A stretch of DNA of 64,000 bases from Candidatus Poribacteria bacterium. GTDB lineage: Bacteria; Poribacteria; WGA-4E; WGA-3G. Position numbers and translations under genes: made by a program. Positions 1 to 8,267 of this stretch are shown piece after piece (the first letter of the stretch is position 1; every line of letters starts with the position of its first letter). The notes beneath the pieces were generated by a model, which made no database searches, was not told the DNA's origin, and worked only from the letters and a program-made list of their open reading frames with translations. The DNA is taken from positions 764,856 to 828,855 of the forward strand of contig OY282374.1 of NCBI GenBank assembly GCA_958295815.1, given 5' to 3'.

Positions 1-32
1 AACAATCCATAACCCATCCAAGACACAATCAC

Positions 33-104
33 TAGCGCGTTCTATAGCGCGTTCTATAGCGCGTTCTGTAGCGCGTTCTGTAGCGCGTCCTGTAGCGCGT
101 TCTG
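33..104. repeat. 12-bp tandem repeat, six copies
   Basis: Six head-to-tail copies of tagcgcgttctr, with one internal T-to-C change in copy 5, followed by a degenerate seventh start (tagctc). The unit contains the palindrome gcgc. It lies in non-coding DNA downstream of the moxR stop and has the form of a minisatellite. Confidence 0.9.
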
Positions 105-446
105 TAGCTCTATTACTGACACATCACCCAAAAAACACACCAAAATCCACATAATCCGTTATGAAATTTTCATGGCAAATTTCATAGCACTCTTCACACA
201 AACCCCATCCAAAACCCCCAAAAACCCAGTCACTACCTATGTTCGTAAAGTCTCTCCAAATTCCTCACATTTCACATTTTGCTATGAAAACTATGAAATT
301 TACCACACACCTTCCCTCCAACCTACAACCCACAACCCATAACCATTCTGCTATGAAAACTATGAAACTGTCCGTCACCTATCCTCCATAACTCACCCAC
401 AACCCATAACTCACCGCCCATAACCCATAGCCATTTCCATCCTGAA

Positions 447-465
447 AATCCTGATTCAGACAATC
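447..465. repeat. dispersed repeat, aatcctgattcagacaat type
   Basis: A copy of a short word seen again at 3106-3125 (aatcctggctcagacaatt), 20340-20356 and 63120-63139. The copies differ at one or a few bases and all sit in spacers or at gene ends, so this is a genome-wide small repeat family rather than a regulatory site of one gene. Confidence 0.6.
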
Positions 466-509
466 TACATTTTTTTTCGTGCTTTTGACAATAGAGGTAA
501 AGGCAAAAA

Positions 510-1496
510 TTATGACGTGGGAGTTATAGCGTCACGGACTTCGTTGACAACGGCATCCGGTTGAATACCTTCGCCTTGTCCCTCAAAGTTAAGGAGGATA
601 CGGTGGCGGAGCGCGGGGAGCAGCACGGCATCAATATCCGTAAAGGCTACGTTGTAACGTTCATCGAGGAGGGCGTTGATCTTGGCAGTGAGTGCTATCG
701 CTTGGACACTCCGAATACCAGCACCGAGATGGACATAGCGTTTGACGATCTCCGGCGCATCCTCGGAATCGGGGTGTGTACCGCGAACAAGTCGGATGAT
801 ATGGCGTTCCACATGTTCGGCGATGATGACCTGTGGGACGAGTCGGCGCATCTCATTGAGTGTCTCCGCATTCGTCACTTTGTCGATGGTGATGTCGGCA
901 CCCGATGTAGTGCGGCGTAAGATCTCTACGATCTCATCTTCACTCGGAAAGTCGATGAGGAGTTTGAATAAGAACCGATCGAGTTGCGCCTCCGGGAGCG
1001 GATAAGTACCTTCCATTTCCAGCGGATTTTGTGTTGCCAAGACACAAAAGGGTTCTTCTAACTTATGACTGGTACGGCCGACCGTAACGGTGCGCTCTTG
1101 CATCGCCTCAAGGAGCGCAGATTGCGTGCGCGGTGTGGCGCGGTTAATCTCGTCAGCGAGGATGAGTTGCGAGAAAATGGGACCCTCTTGGAATTCAAAC
1201 TGTTTTCTGCCGTGTTCATCTTCGACGAGGAGCGTTGTGCCTGTAATGTCAGACGGCATCATGTCAGGTGTGAATTGGATCCGCTTGAAGGAGAGATCGA
1301 GTGCTTCGCTGAGCGTATAGATGATCTGTGTTTTGCCTAAGCCGGGGATACCTTCAAGGAGTGCATGCCCATTGGCGAGCAGACAGAAAAGGACACCTTC
1401 AATAATCGCGTCTTGACCGACAATGCGCTTTTGGACTTCGGCTTTGACAGTGTAAAAGGTTTCTCGGAATTGTTGGATTTGAGGCTCTAAGTTCAT
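510..1496 (-). CDS. MoxR-family AAA+ ATPase
   Basis: A 328-residue AAA+ ATPase of the MoxR group, which are chaperone-like ATPases that usually act with von Willebrand A proteins to mature or activate enzyme complexes. Walker A GIPGLGKT is at residues 49-56, Walker B LILADEINRA at 111-120, and a sensor-like ATQNP motif follows. The length is typical. MoxR genes are commonly followed by DUF58 and vWA genes; here the next 500 bp downstream is repeat-filled spacer, so the usual partners are not adjacent on this side. A vWA protein is encoded far away at 54.7-55.8 kb, but a functional link is only speculative. No clear Shine-Dalgarno precedes the ATG. Confidence 0.93.
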   Translation of the reverse strand: MNLEPQIQQFRETFYTVKAEVQKRIVGQDAIIEGVLFCLLANGHALLEGIPGLGKTQIIYTLSEALDLSFKRIQFTPDMMPSDITGTTLLVEDEHGRKQFEFQEGPIFSQLILADEINRATPRTQSALLEAMQERTVTVGRTSHKLEEPFCVLATQNPLEMEGTYPLPEAQLDRFLFKLLIDFPSEDEIVEILRRTTSGADITIDKVTNAETLNEMRRLVPQVIIAEHVERHIIRLVRGTHPDSEDAPEIVKRYVHLGAGIRSVQAIALTAKINALLDERYNVAFTDIDAVLLPALRHRILLNFEGQGEGIQPDAVVNEVRDAITPTS

Positions 1497-1550
1497 ATTT
1501 TTTAGGCGAGGTTGAATGAAGAGAAAAAAATAGTTCGGTAATATCTCAAC

Positions 1551-1662
1551 AGCTGGATGCCTGAACTTGTTCAGGACTGTTTCGCTGATCTCGTCATTTG
1601 AGTTAAAACTTCAGAGATCGATAAGCTGGATGCCCGAACTTGTTCGGGATTGTTTCGCTGAT
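1551..1662. repeat. two 39-bp hairpin repeats with a compensatory change
   Basis: Copies at 1551-1589 and 1624-1662 share agctggatgc-(hairpin)-gtttcgctgat. The core is a perfect inverted repeat in both: cctgaacttgttcagg (1560-1575) and cccgaacttgttcggg (1633-1648). The T-to-C and A-to-G differences fall at paired positions, so the stem is preserved. Copy 2 is also flanked by a larger symmetry, with gatgccc and tgtttcg answered by cgaaaca and gggcatc up to 1686. This is a REP-like element in the spacer upstream of moxR. Confidence 0.8.
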
Positions 1663-1781
1663 TCGCGTCCGAAACAAGATGGGCATCCGAAAAAATTACT
1701 GATTTAAATTTCTTATACCTCATCTAACCTCACCCTCGGTCTAAGCGTGCTTGAAAGTGCACTATCGAGAGGCGAGAAATT

Positions 1782-2831
1782 TTACCAATTATCTCTCGTA
1801 ACGTAAAGCGAACGGTTTTCCATCGGAAGTGAAACGCGATTGCCGCCAAGCCGATGCGATTCAATCATACCCATGAGTGTCTCTTGACTCCGACGCGCAA
1901 GATGAGCAGGTCCCTTGGTCTCGCGATCTTCGTCGAGTGCTTCGGCGATGTCAGTGATACCCATGACAGTACCCGTGGCACGGGACGTTTCTGGGAACGG
2001 CACTTCCTCAAAGAAGCTTCCATCCTTTTTTCGGAACTGGATTTCTCGGCTGTTATTCTGCACACGAATTTTACCAGTCGTGCCGCAGATCTCGTATTCC
2101 GGTCCAGTCCCTGCGGTGTTGTAGCCGTGTACGCCATTGGAATAACGGATGTAACCACAGGCGATACCCGGATCGACGTTGAGACGGTTACCATCCCAAT
2201 CTGAATCTTCGCATATAATCGTGCCTTGCACAAAATCCACCTCTGGATCACCAGCGAGGAAAAGAAGCATATCAGCGGCGTGGGTTAATCCCCAGAGAGC
2301 CGAGCCTGCACCATATTGCGCGATGGAGCATAGAACGTTACCGATTTCGCCTCCTTCAACCAGTTCACGCACTTTGCGATAAATTGGCATATAACGGCGC
2401 TGCGTCCCGTAGTTGAATTTGACCCCGTGTTTTTCAACGATGTCTACTATGATGTCTGCCTCTTCCATCGAGCAGCAGAGCGGTTTTTCACAATAGATGC
2501 CTTTGACGTTATGCTCGGCAGCGAATACGGTGATGTCGGCGTGTGGAGCCGGACGCGTAGCAATACAAACGATGTCAGGTTTCTCTTTTTCGATCATTTC
2601 TTGGTAGTCTGTATAAGCGTTTTCCGCTCCGTAGCGTTGCCTGATGGCTTCAGCCTTTTCAGCAAAGACATCGGAGACAGCGACAAGGTCTGTTCGCTCA
2701 CATGCGACAGCTGCAGCAGCGTGCGAGAAGGGTTGCCATATAAAACTATCGTCTCGTCCTTCAACTTCGTCGTCGATGGTTGCACCCATCCGTCCGCATC
2801 CGATGAGACAGGCTTTGTATGTGTGTGGCAT
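1782..2831 (-). CDS. Gfo/Idh/MocA family oxidoreductase
   Basis: A 349-residue NAD(P)-dependent oxidoreductase of the glucose-fructose oxidoreductase / inositol dehydrogenase type. The Rossmann motif IGCGRMG is near residues 10-16 and the family's EKP lysine motif is at 115-117; the C-terminal half is the alpha/beta substrate domain. These enzymes oxidise or reduce sugars, inositols and derivatives in the cytoplasm; the substrate cannot be read from sequence. An AGGAGA Shine-Dalgarno precedes the ATG. It is the most downstream catabolic gene in this minus-strand series, separated from the sulfatase-fold gene by 318 bp of repeat-bearing spacer, so it may have its own promoter. Confidence 0.92.
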   Translation of the reverse strand: MPHTYKACLIGCGRMGATIDDEVEGRDDSFIWQPFSHAAAAVACERTDLVAVSDVFAEKAEAIRQRYGAENAYTDYQEMIEKEKPDIVCIATRPAPHADITVFAAEHNVKGIYCEKPLCCSMEEADIIVDIVEKHGVKFNYGTQRRYMPIYRKVRELVEGGEIGNVLCSIAQYGAGSALWGLTHAADMLLFLAGDPEVDFVQGTIICEDSDWDGNRLNVDPGIACGYIRYSNGVHGYNTAGTGPEYEICGTTGKIRVQNNSREIQFRKKDGSFFEEVPFPETSRATGTVMGITDIAEALDEDRETKGPAHLARRSQETLMGMIESHRLGGNRVSLPMENRSLYVTRDNW

Positions 2832-3149
2832 AAGTTTCTCCTATAAACTAATTCTAATAGAATTGAAGGTCAGATGCAAGATTATTGAGCGAGTGTCCAC
2901 CTGTGTTTAATCCAACCTACGCTTCTGGTATGTTATCAAAATCAAAATCCATTGTCAAGCCTACTGAAAGTCGTTCGGTGCTAAGATCTTTCAATTTCTT
3001 GTAGGAGGGATCTCCAAATTTTGCCCATACGTGGCAAAATATGTCTTTGCTTTACATTTCCCGACTCTTAACTGACCGCTGACTGCTGACCGCTAACAAT
3101 CTTGTAAATCCTGGCTCAGACAATTCACGACACCGGACATCGTTGAAAA
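2832..3149. other. repeat-bearing spacer
   Basis: No gene seen. It contains a tgtaggagggatctcc element (3000-3015), immediately followed by a perfect 8-bp inverted repeat attttgcc/ggcaaaat (3018-3025 and 3033-3040, 7-nt loop), then a run of 10-bp-like units ctgaccgctgactgctgaccgctaac (3072-3096), then a copy of the aatcctggctcagacaatt repeat (3106-3125). Confidence 0.7.
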
Positions 3150-4604
3150 TCACTCGCCAGTATAGAGTTTTCCGAAGTAAGGGCGGTAACCTGCGGGACC
3201 AGGGTAGCCATCCCAATAGATAGCATCGGTAGGAAACGCCGCTTCACCACCGCTACGGAGCCACGCCATGAGTGACGGATCGGTGCCGCGGCGTTCGATT
3301 TCGTCAACAGCAGCGGCGTGCAATTTCGCAACCACATCTGGGTGTTCATTGGCAACGTCCTCTAATCCACCGAGTCGGACGAGTTTTGAATTTTCGGGTT
3401 TCGTCCCGACCTCTAAACACCACTCACGGTTGAAAATGGTGAAGAGGTTGATGTTCGGATTCTCTGCGGCGTTCTCCCACCGTTCAATGCTTCCACCTGA
3501 GAGCGCAAGTTCCCTTTCACCTGATTCTCCATTACGTGCAGGCGTTAATATATCATGCCCTTCAATGCCGTCAGGATGTTCCTCACCCAAGATATTGAGG
3601 ATCGTCGGGAAGAAATCCTGGGGTTGCACGATGACGTTGCTTCTACCCGTATCTCCTTCTGGGAGTCGGATAAAGAGTGGGACATGTGCTTCCTGCTGAC
3701 GGACGGGTTGCCCTTTGCCAAATCTACCGCGCTCACCAACGTTTGTACCGTGGTCTCCAGTCAAAATGACAGCGGTGTTCTTGTCTAACCCTGTAGATTC
3801 AAGCGCGTCAAGGAACTGTCCAAAGCAGTGGTCCATCCATGTAGTTTTAGCGGAGTATTGTGCTTTGATATGCTGTCTCGCTTCATCTGAAAGTTGAGCG
3901 TTGCCGCGGGCACCAAGACTGCGCGGGTCAACACGACCGTCGTAACCCGGACGGGTGTCGTATTTTTTCATGAATTCGAGGGGCGCGTCCCAAGGTTCGT
4001 GCGGATCAAAGCAGTCTATCCAGAGGAAAAAGTTGTCTCGTTTGGCGTTATCTTTGAGGAATTGCGCAGCGGTGTTGAAAAGTTTCGCACAGTTCCAGTC
4101 TTCCGGTTTTTTGCGGTTTCGGTTGGCGCGTGCGTAGCTGCGGAGCATACCTGACTCGGCGGCTTTGTCGTCAATGCAGTCAAAGAGGGGTTGACGCGTC
4201 CAATTGTCGGGCCACGCTACGGTATCGCTAATCCAATCTCTGTCGACTTCTGCGCCGCGAACGAATGTCCAGGCGTGGAAGGGCCAGTCGAAATTGTGTC
4301 CACCGTTGACGAGGTGCGGTGTATCATGAATCAGTTGGGTGGCATAACCGTTTCCCGCGAGCGTCCACGGTAGGGTTTGGCGTTCGTGGCGGAGCGGTTT
4401 CCACGCATGGATGGGCGCACCGTATTGTCCGGTGATGACATCAGTTCGATAGGGGATCGTTGGGAAGCTGGCACAGAAAGTATAGTCGTATGCCAAAGCC
4501 TTGGAGGCAAACCGGTCGATATTAGGTGTTTCTATCCAATCATTCCCGTTTGCGCTGATATAGTCGTAGCGAAGTGTATCAATAACGATGTAAGCCAGAT
4601 TCAT
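3150..4604 (-). CDS. sulfatase-fold hydrolase with Thr at the nucleophile position
   Basis: A 484-residue member of the alkaline phosphatase/sulfatase superfamily. The N-terminal metal-site segment VIDTLRYDY supplies D9, and a later LTGDHGTN segment supplies the second Asp-His metal motif. The active-site stretch aligns as T49-I-P-Y-R53-T-D-V-I-T-G, so Thr stands where sulfatases carry the Cys or Ser that becomes formylglycine (C/S-x-P-x-R). Known sulfatases need that Cys/Ser, whereas phosphodiesterases and phosphatases of the same fold often use Thr or Ser. The enzyme is therefore more safely called a sulfatase-like hydrolase, possibly a phosphodiesterase. No signal peptide is visible, suggesting a cytoplasmic role. 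It follows a PhyH gene by 152 bp on the same strand. Confidence 0.85.
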   Translation of the reverse strand: MNLAYIVIDTLRYDYISANGNDWIETPNIDRFASKALAYDYTFCASFPTIPYRTDVITGQYGAPIHAWKPLRHERQTLPWTLAGNGYATQLIHDTPHLVNGGHNFDWPFHAWTFVRGAEVDRDWISDTVAWPDNWTRQPLFDCIDDKAAESGMLRSYARANRNRKKPEDWNCAKLFNTAAQFLKDNAKRDNFFLWIDCFDPHEPWDAPLEFMKKYDTRPGYDGRVDPRSLGARGNAQLSDEARQHIKAQYSAKTTWMDHCFGQFLDALESTGLDKNTAVILTGDHGTNVGERGRFGKGQPVRQQEAHVPLFIRLPEGDTGRSNVIVQPQDFFPTILNILGEEHPDGIEGHDILTPARNGESGERELALSGGSIERWENAAENPNINLFTIFNREWCLEVGTKPENSKLVRLGGLEDVANEHPDVVAKLHAAAVDEIERRGTDPSLMAWLRSGGEAAFPTDAIYWDGYPGPAGYRPYFGKLYTGE

Positions 4605-4756
4605 ATAAATCTTTCTCCGTTGGTTTACAGCACGACGGAGCGTGCCTACTACTCTACCCTAAGTTGCTACTAAGAAGTTTTAAACGTTTCAACAAAGCCT
4701 TTGAAGTGATTTTCACATTGTGGGAGGGGTTTGGAACCCCGAATTCCCATGTTACT

Positions 4757-5497
4757 CTACCATTTTGGTATCGCACCGAGCAAGAGTTTCTGTTGCGGTG
4801 TGCCCTCTTCTCGAAGTTTTGTGACGCGCGGACCGTCGAAGGGTTCTCTGGATTTCATCCACGCGTTCTGATAGCACATAAGACAAACGCGTCGCCGTTG
4901 TGAGGAAGTATTAGCGGCACCGCGATGCCAAGTCCATCCATCGAACATAACCGCTTGCCCTGGAGATACAAGTACCCGTTTCTCATCTGGAAGTTCGACC
5001 GGACTCGCCGGTGGACGGAAGAGTGCCCTATGGCTGCCGGGTTGAATGACAGTGGGACCGTTATCATCGGTGACTTCGTCGAGATAATACCCGCAGTTAA
5101 TCTGTGCCGGGAGGCTCCCGTAAGGTGTGCCTTCTGGTGCAACGGGCCAAGGTCCGTCGCGATGCCAATTCTGGTCGGGAGTTCCGGGTTCGGTGATACG
5201 TGCCGTTGCGCTGTGGAGTTGGACACACGTACCCAGTATGGCTTCCATTCGCTTTAGGACGGGCGGGTTATCGAGTAAAAATGCGAACCGGTCATCTTCT
5301 TCAAGCAGTTCACCGATGAATTGGCTTTTATCTTTACGCTCGTAGCTTTCGTCAAGCGCGTTTCGCAAAGACGCAATCTGTTCAGGTGTTGCGGCGTTAT
5401 CGACGATGAGATAGCCCCAGTTGAGGAAGAAATTGACCTCTTGTTGCAGTTCGTGATCCAATTCAACATTGAGGGTTGGTGGTACTACGCTTGCCAT
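4757..5497 (-). CDS. PhyH-like Fe(II)/2-oxoglutarate dioxygenase
   Basis: A 246-residue protein of the phytanoyl-CoA dioxygenase superfamily, non-haem iron enzymes that hydroxylate unactivated carbons using O2 and 2-oxoglutarate. The iron facial triad is visible as W-H112-R-D114 and distal H191, with Arg residues at 201-203 placed to bind the 2-oxoglutarate carboxylate. It starts 3 bp after the stop of the preceding PhyH gene, with an AAAGGAAG Shine-Dalgarno inside that gene's end, so the two are almost certainly co-translated. Substrate unknown; the neighbours (Gfo/Idh/MocA enzymes and a sulfatase-fold hydrolase) suggest small-molecule or carbohydrate catabolism. Confidence 0.92.
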   Translation of the reverse strand: MASVVPPTLNVELDHELQQEVNFFLNWGYLIVDNAATPEQIASLRNALDESYERKDKSQFIGELLEEDDRFAFLLDNPPVLKRMEAILGTCVQLHSATARITEPGTPDQNWHRDGPWPVAPEGTPYGSLPAQINCGYYLDEVTDDNGPTVIQPGSHRALFRPPASPVELPDEKRVLVSPGQAVMFDGWTWHRGAANTSSQRRRVCLMCYQNAWMKSREPFDGPRVTKLREEGTPQQKLLLGAIPKW

Positions 5498-5500
5498 CAG

Positions 5501-6325
5501 TTATGCTTCCTTTATTGCTTCTCGGTCGGCGGTTGCCCATTCTTCCCAACGTTCTTCATCGGAACGGAGAAAACCGGAGTTGCATCGAGGTTGGAGTTGT
5601 TCATCTACACCGAGAAGTCGCATGTGTTGATAATTATTGGCGGTTCTCGCCGCTTCGAGCAGTTGTTGTGTGTGCGGACCCGTGTGATGATCAGTGTGTT
5701 TCAACCATGTCAGGTTATAATAGATACTGAAGAAGTAGCGTAACTTTCCAGAGGTATTCGGTGTGCCCGAGTGAATAACTCCGTTGTGGGTAATAACGAC
5801 ATCCCCGGCTTTCATGTGGATAAGCGTTTCATCAGGATGCGGTATTGCCCGATCCGTATCTTCCATCGTAATCGGCTTGCGGTGTGAACCGACAATGACA
5901 CGTAGCGGACCGAATTCGTCTGTCAAGTCTTGCAAATAGGAGATAGCATTAATAGCGTTTGGACGGTGATAGGCGTCGGTATACGGAACATGTGCCCATC
6001 GGTCACGATGCCAACCGGAGACCCTGCCTTCCGCTTTTTCTTTTTCCATTGGCGGGAACGCCGCGAGCGTCAGGTTATCTAATTGCACAAAGGGTCCCAT
6101 CACCTTTTCTATAAATTCAAGGATTGTGGGATGCGAAACGGCGGGCCACATCAGTTTAGGAGCGAGTTCAAGCGTGTTCCCAAACCATGTCTGTCCATCA
6201 TTGGCTGCAGAGAGTTCCGCGTGCTTCTCTCGCCAACTTTGCATTTGCTGTTCGTCAAACACCTTCTCGAAAACTGTGAATCCATCTTTTTTATACGCTT
6301 CAAAACGTTCGTTTAGTGTTGGCAT
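5501..6325 (-). CDS. PhyH-like Fe(II)/2-oxoglutarate dioxygenase
   Basis: A 274-residue PhyH-superfamily dioxygenase. The HxD pair is G-W-H106-R-D108, the likely distal iron ligand is H185 in NGVIHSGTPNTSGKLR, and R196 fits the 2-oxoglutarate anchor. Length and motif spacing are normal, so an active oxygenase is expected. It lies 21 bp after a Gfo/Idh/MocA gene and 3 bp before a second PhyH gene, in an operon running from about 7294 down to 4757. Pairing of a PhyH with an oxidoreductase suggests a hydroxylation then oxidation sequence on one substrate, which is inference. Confidence 0.92.
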   Translation of the reverse strand: MPTLNERFEAYKKDGFTVFEKVFDEQQMQSWREKHAELSAANDGQTWFGNTLELAPKLMWPAVSHPTILEFIEKVMGPFVQLDNLTLAAFPPMEKEKAEGRVSGWHRDRWAHVPYTDAYHRPNAINAISYLQDLTDEFGPLRVIVGSHRKPITMEDTDRAIPHPDETLIHMKAGDVVITHNGVIHSGTPNTSGKLRYFFSIYYNLTWLKHTDHHTGPHTQQLLEAARTANNYQHMRLLGVDEQLQPRCNSGFLRSDEERWEEWATADREAIKEA

Positions 6326-6346
6326 GTCTCTGTTCCTACAAGTTGA

Positions 6347-7294
6347 TTAACGCAGTCCGTTTAGGATTGCATCAGCGAGTTCCATAGTCTTGACAGCTTC
6401 ATCGAGGTTGGCAGCCGGAAACGAAACGGGTGTGTCGGATTTGACGCGATCCAGGAAATACCTATTCTGCTCAACGGTGCCACCCGTGCCTGCTTCAGTG
6501 ATTTTGTGTTGCGTGCCGTCGCAGAAAACCGTGCCCTGAGAGACGCCTTCAAGATACGCGGAAATGTCTCTGCCGTGAATCTCGTATCGTTCAAGGCGTG
6601 CATTTGTGGTGTAATTCGCGATATGTTGAGCAACACAACCGTTATCAAATAGAATGAGTGCAGCGTGAACGTCTTTGTAATCAGAGATCGTCCGCTGAAC
6701 AACACTATGGACTTCTTGGACATCGGCTTCGGCGATGGCACGGATCGCATCGAGTGCGTGAATCGGTGTTTCCAAAAACATATTGTCCATCAGGTGTTCT
6801 GGAAATTTGCCGGACTGTGCCAAACGAGTGATACTCTTGTGGAATTCACCGACGATTTGTGTGACAGGTCCCCGCGCCGTGACTTGCCGTTTCGCTTCGA
6901 CGATAATAGGGTGGAAGCGACGGTTCCAACCTACCATTCCTTTAGCACCTGTCCGTTCTGCGGCGTCACGCAATCCGACTGTTTCTGCGACGCTCATACC
7001 CGGTGGTTTTTCTAAGAGCGTGTGGATACCTCGTTCAAAGCACGGAAGTGCCGCTTCGCCGTTGAGGTGTGCCGGTGTAGCGACAAAAGCAGCGTCTAAG
7101 GTCTCACTGTCCAATAGCGCCTCAATGCTCTCATAACGTGCTGAGACGTTGAACATATCTCCTGCATTGTTACGTGCAGCTTCAATTGGATCACAGACAG
7201 CGACGAGGGTCGTGTCGTCAAACTCCGAAAGGATTTTCATGTGACCGCGACCTCTACCGCCGCAACCGATAACAGCAACTCGTAGTTTTGACAT
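6347..7294 (-). CDS. Gfo/Idh/MocA family oxidoreductase
   Basis: A 315-residue NAD(P)-dependent oxidoreductase. The Rossmann loop GCGGRGRG is at residues 10-17 and EKP at 95-97. It is slightly shorter than the two other complete family members here and only loosely similar to them, so they are not recent duplicates. An AAAGGAG Shine-Dalgarno precedes the ATG. It is the first gene of the tight group continuing into two PhyH genes; the 122-bp gap upstream carries a hairpin repeat (7358-7378), so transcription may start or be interrupted there. Substrate not deducible. Confidence 0.92.
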   Translation of the reverse strand: MSKLRVAVIGCGGRGRGHMKILSEFDDTTLVAVCDPIEAARNNAGDMFNVSARYESIEALLDSETLDAAFVATPAHLNGEAALPCFERGIHTLLEKPPGMSVAETVGLRDAAERTGAKGMVGWNRRFHPIIVEAKRQVTARGPVTQIVGEFHKSITRLAQSGKFPEHLMDNMFLETPIHALDAIRAIAEADVQEVHSVVQRTISDYKDVHAALILFDNGCVAQHIANYTTNARLERYEIHGRDISAYLEGVSQGTVFCDGTQHKITEAGTGGTVEQNRYFLDRVKSDTPVSFPAANLDEAVKTMELADAILNGLR

Positions 7295-7357
7295 GGCTTA
7301 CTCCTTTAACAGATGAAGTGTCGAGATTGAAAATTGCTCTTGCAGGCACTTTAAGGT

Positions 7358-7378
7358 GGCGAGGTTTCTAACCTCGCC
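7358..7378. repeat. hairpin repeat ggcgaggtt-tct-aacctcgcc
   Basis: Perfect 9-bp inverted repeat with a 3-nt loop in the spacer between two minus-strand genes. A second, inverted and slightly diverged copy lies at 18871-18893. There is no following T-run on either strand, so it is better read as a REP-like element than as an intrinsic terminator. Confidence 0.75.
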
Positions 7379-7416
7379 AGTAGAAAGAAATTGAGTCGGA
7401 TAATTACGCCAGCAGT

Positions 7417-8205
7417 TTAGCGTCGGATATGCGGTGCTTCCATGACTTCACGCTGTTCTGGGGACATCTCCTCAATATAATCTGGGTATGTGACTTGGTG
7501 TGCTCCTGTGCCGTAAGATTGGAATCCGGGACTGAATTTGTAGAGCAGCGCGCGGCGTTGATGGCTCCCTTTCCATGGGAGTGTGCCGTGTGTCAAGGTC
7601 TCAGTAAAAATCACCGCATCACCCGCCTTGGCGTTGACTTCAAGAACAAGATTCTGGTATTGCTCGTACCGTTTCATGCTGCTTGGACACGGGAGGTTTG
7701 CCTTGTGGCTTCCGGGTACGATCGCTAAGCCACCGTCACCAGGACCTTCGTCTGCGAGCATGTATTCAACGACAGTCAAGCCTGTGTATATGCGTCCATA
7801 TTTGAAGAAATAGGCTTCGGAGAAATTGGGACGTTCGATCCCGCCGCCGTGTAGTGTCCCACCTTCTGTGCCGCTTTCCATAGCGATCAATCCGGGTCCA
7901 TGGTCGAGTCGGTATTTTTCACCCAAGATCTCTTCGAGATGCGGTTTAACATTCGGATGCACGAGAAGGTCACGAAACGTTTCACACCAAGGTTTTTCCC
8001 ATGCAAGCATGCCACCCATGTCCATTCGGTATGCTGTACCTGAAAGTGAAGCTGAACCGCCTGCCAGAGAACTATCGCGTTCTCTAAGTCCTTCGATATG
8101 GTGGTCAATGGCGGCGTTACATTGTGCAACTTCTTCAGTTGTCAAAGCGTTTTCGACGATAAGGTATCCAGTCAAATCGAATAGATATTTTTGATCTTCG
8201 TTCAT
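7417..8205 (-). CDS. PhyH-superfamily protein with H-x-G iron motif
   Basis: A 262-residue protein of the phytanoyl-CoA dioxygenase superfamily, with the family-typical IVPGSHKAN segment (about 162-170) and distal H206 followed by R217/R218. The proximal iron motif reads L-H119-G-G121-G rather than H-x-D, so the carboxylate ligand is absent. In this superfamily, replacement of the Asp by Ala or Gly is the hallmark of non-haem iron halogenases, which bind chloride at the vacant site; alternatively this is a separate non-halogenating subfamily with the ligand elsewhere (an Asp at residue 101 or Glu at 124 could be tested). A strong AAGGAGATACC site precedes the ATG. It follows a Gfo/Idh/MocA gene by 62 bp. 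Confidence 0.85.
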   Translation of the reverse strand: MNEDQKYLFDLTGYLIVENALTTEEVAQCNAAIDHHIEGLRERDSSLAGGSASLSGTAYRMDMGGMLAWEKPWCETFRDLLVHPNVKPHLEEILGEKYRLDHGPGLIAMESGTEGGTLHGGGIERPNFSEAYFFKYGRIYTGLTVVEYMLADEGPGDGGLAIVPGSHKANLPCPSSMKRYEQYQNLVLEVNAKAGDAVIFTETLTHGTLPWKGSHQRRALLYKFSPGFQSYGTGAHQVTYPDYIEEMSPEQREVMEAPHIRR

Positions 8206-8267
8206 TATGGTATCTCCTTCTTGTGACTTACAGGAAGTTAGTTTCGTCTGCTTTACCTAATGTTACG

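Larger units (their letters stand above)
1..509. other. gene-free repeat-rich spacer
   Basis: No credible gene. The stretch holds a 12-bp tandem repeat (33-104), C-rich 'acaacccataacc'-type runs around 308-340 and 385-430, and several 'ctatgaaa' words, two of them in near-identical 'gctatgaaaactatgaaa' stretches near 283 and 350. A copy of the dispersed 'aatcctgattcagacaat' repeat ends it at about 447-465. Confidence 0.7.

Noticed and set aside
33..104. possible CRISPR array
   Set aside because: The repeats are 12 bp and contiguous, with no spacers, and no cas genes are present.
561..1340. plus-strand frames across the MoxR gene
   Set aside because: Shadows of a well-supported minus-strand AAA+ gene.
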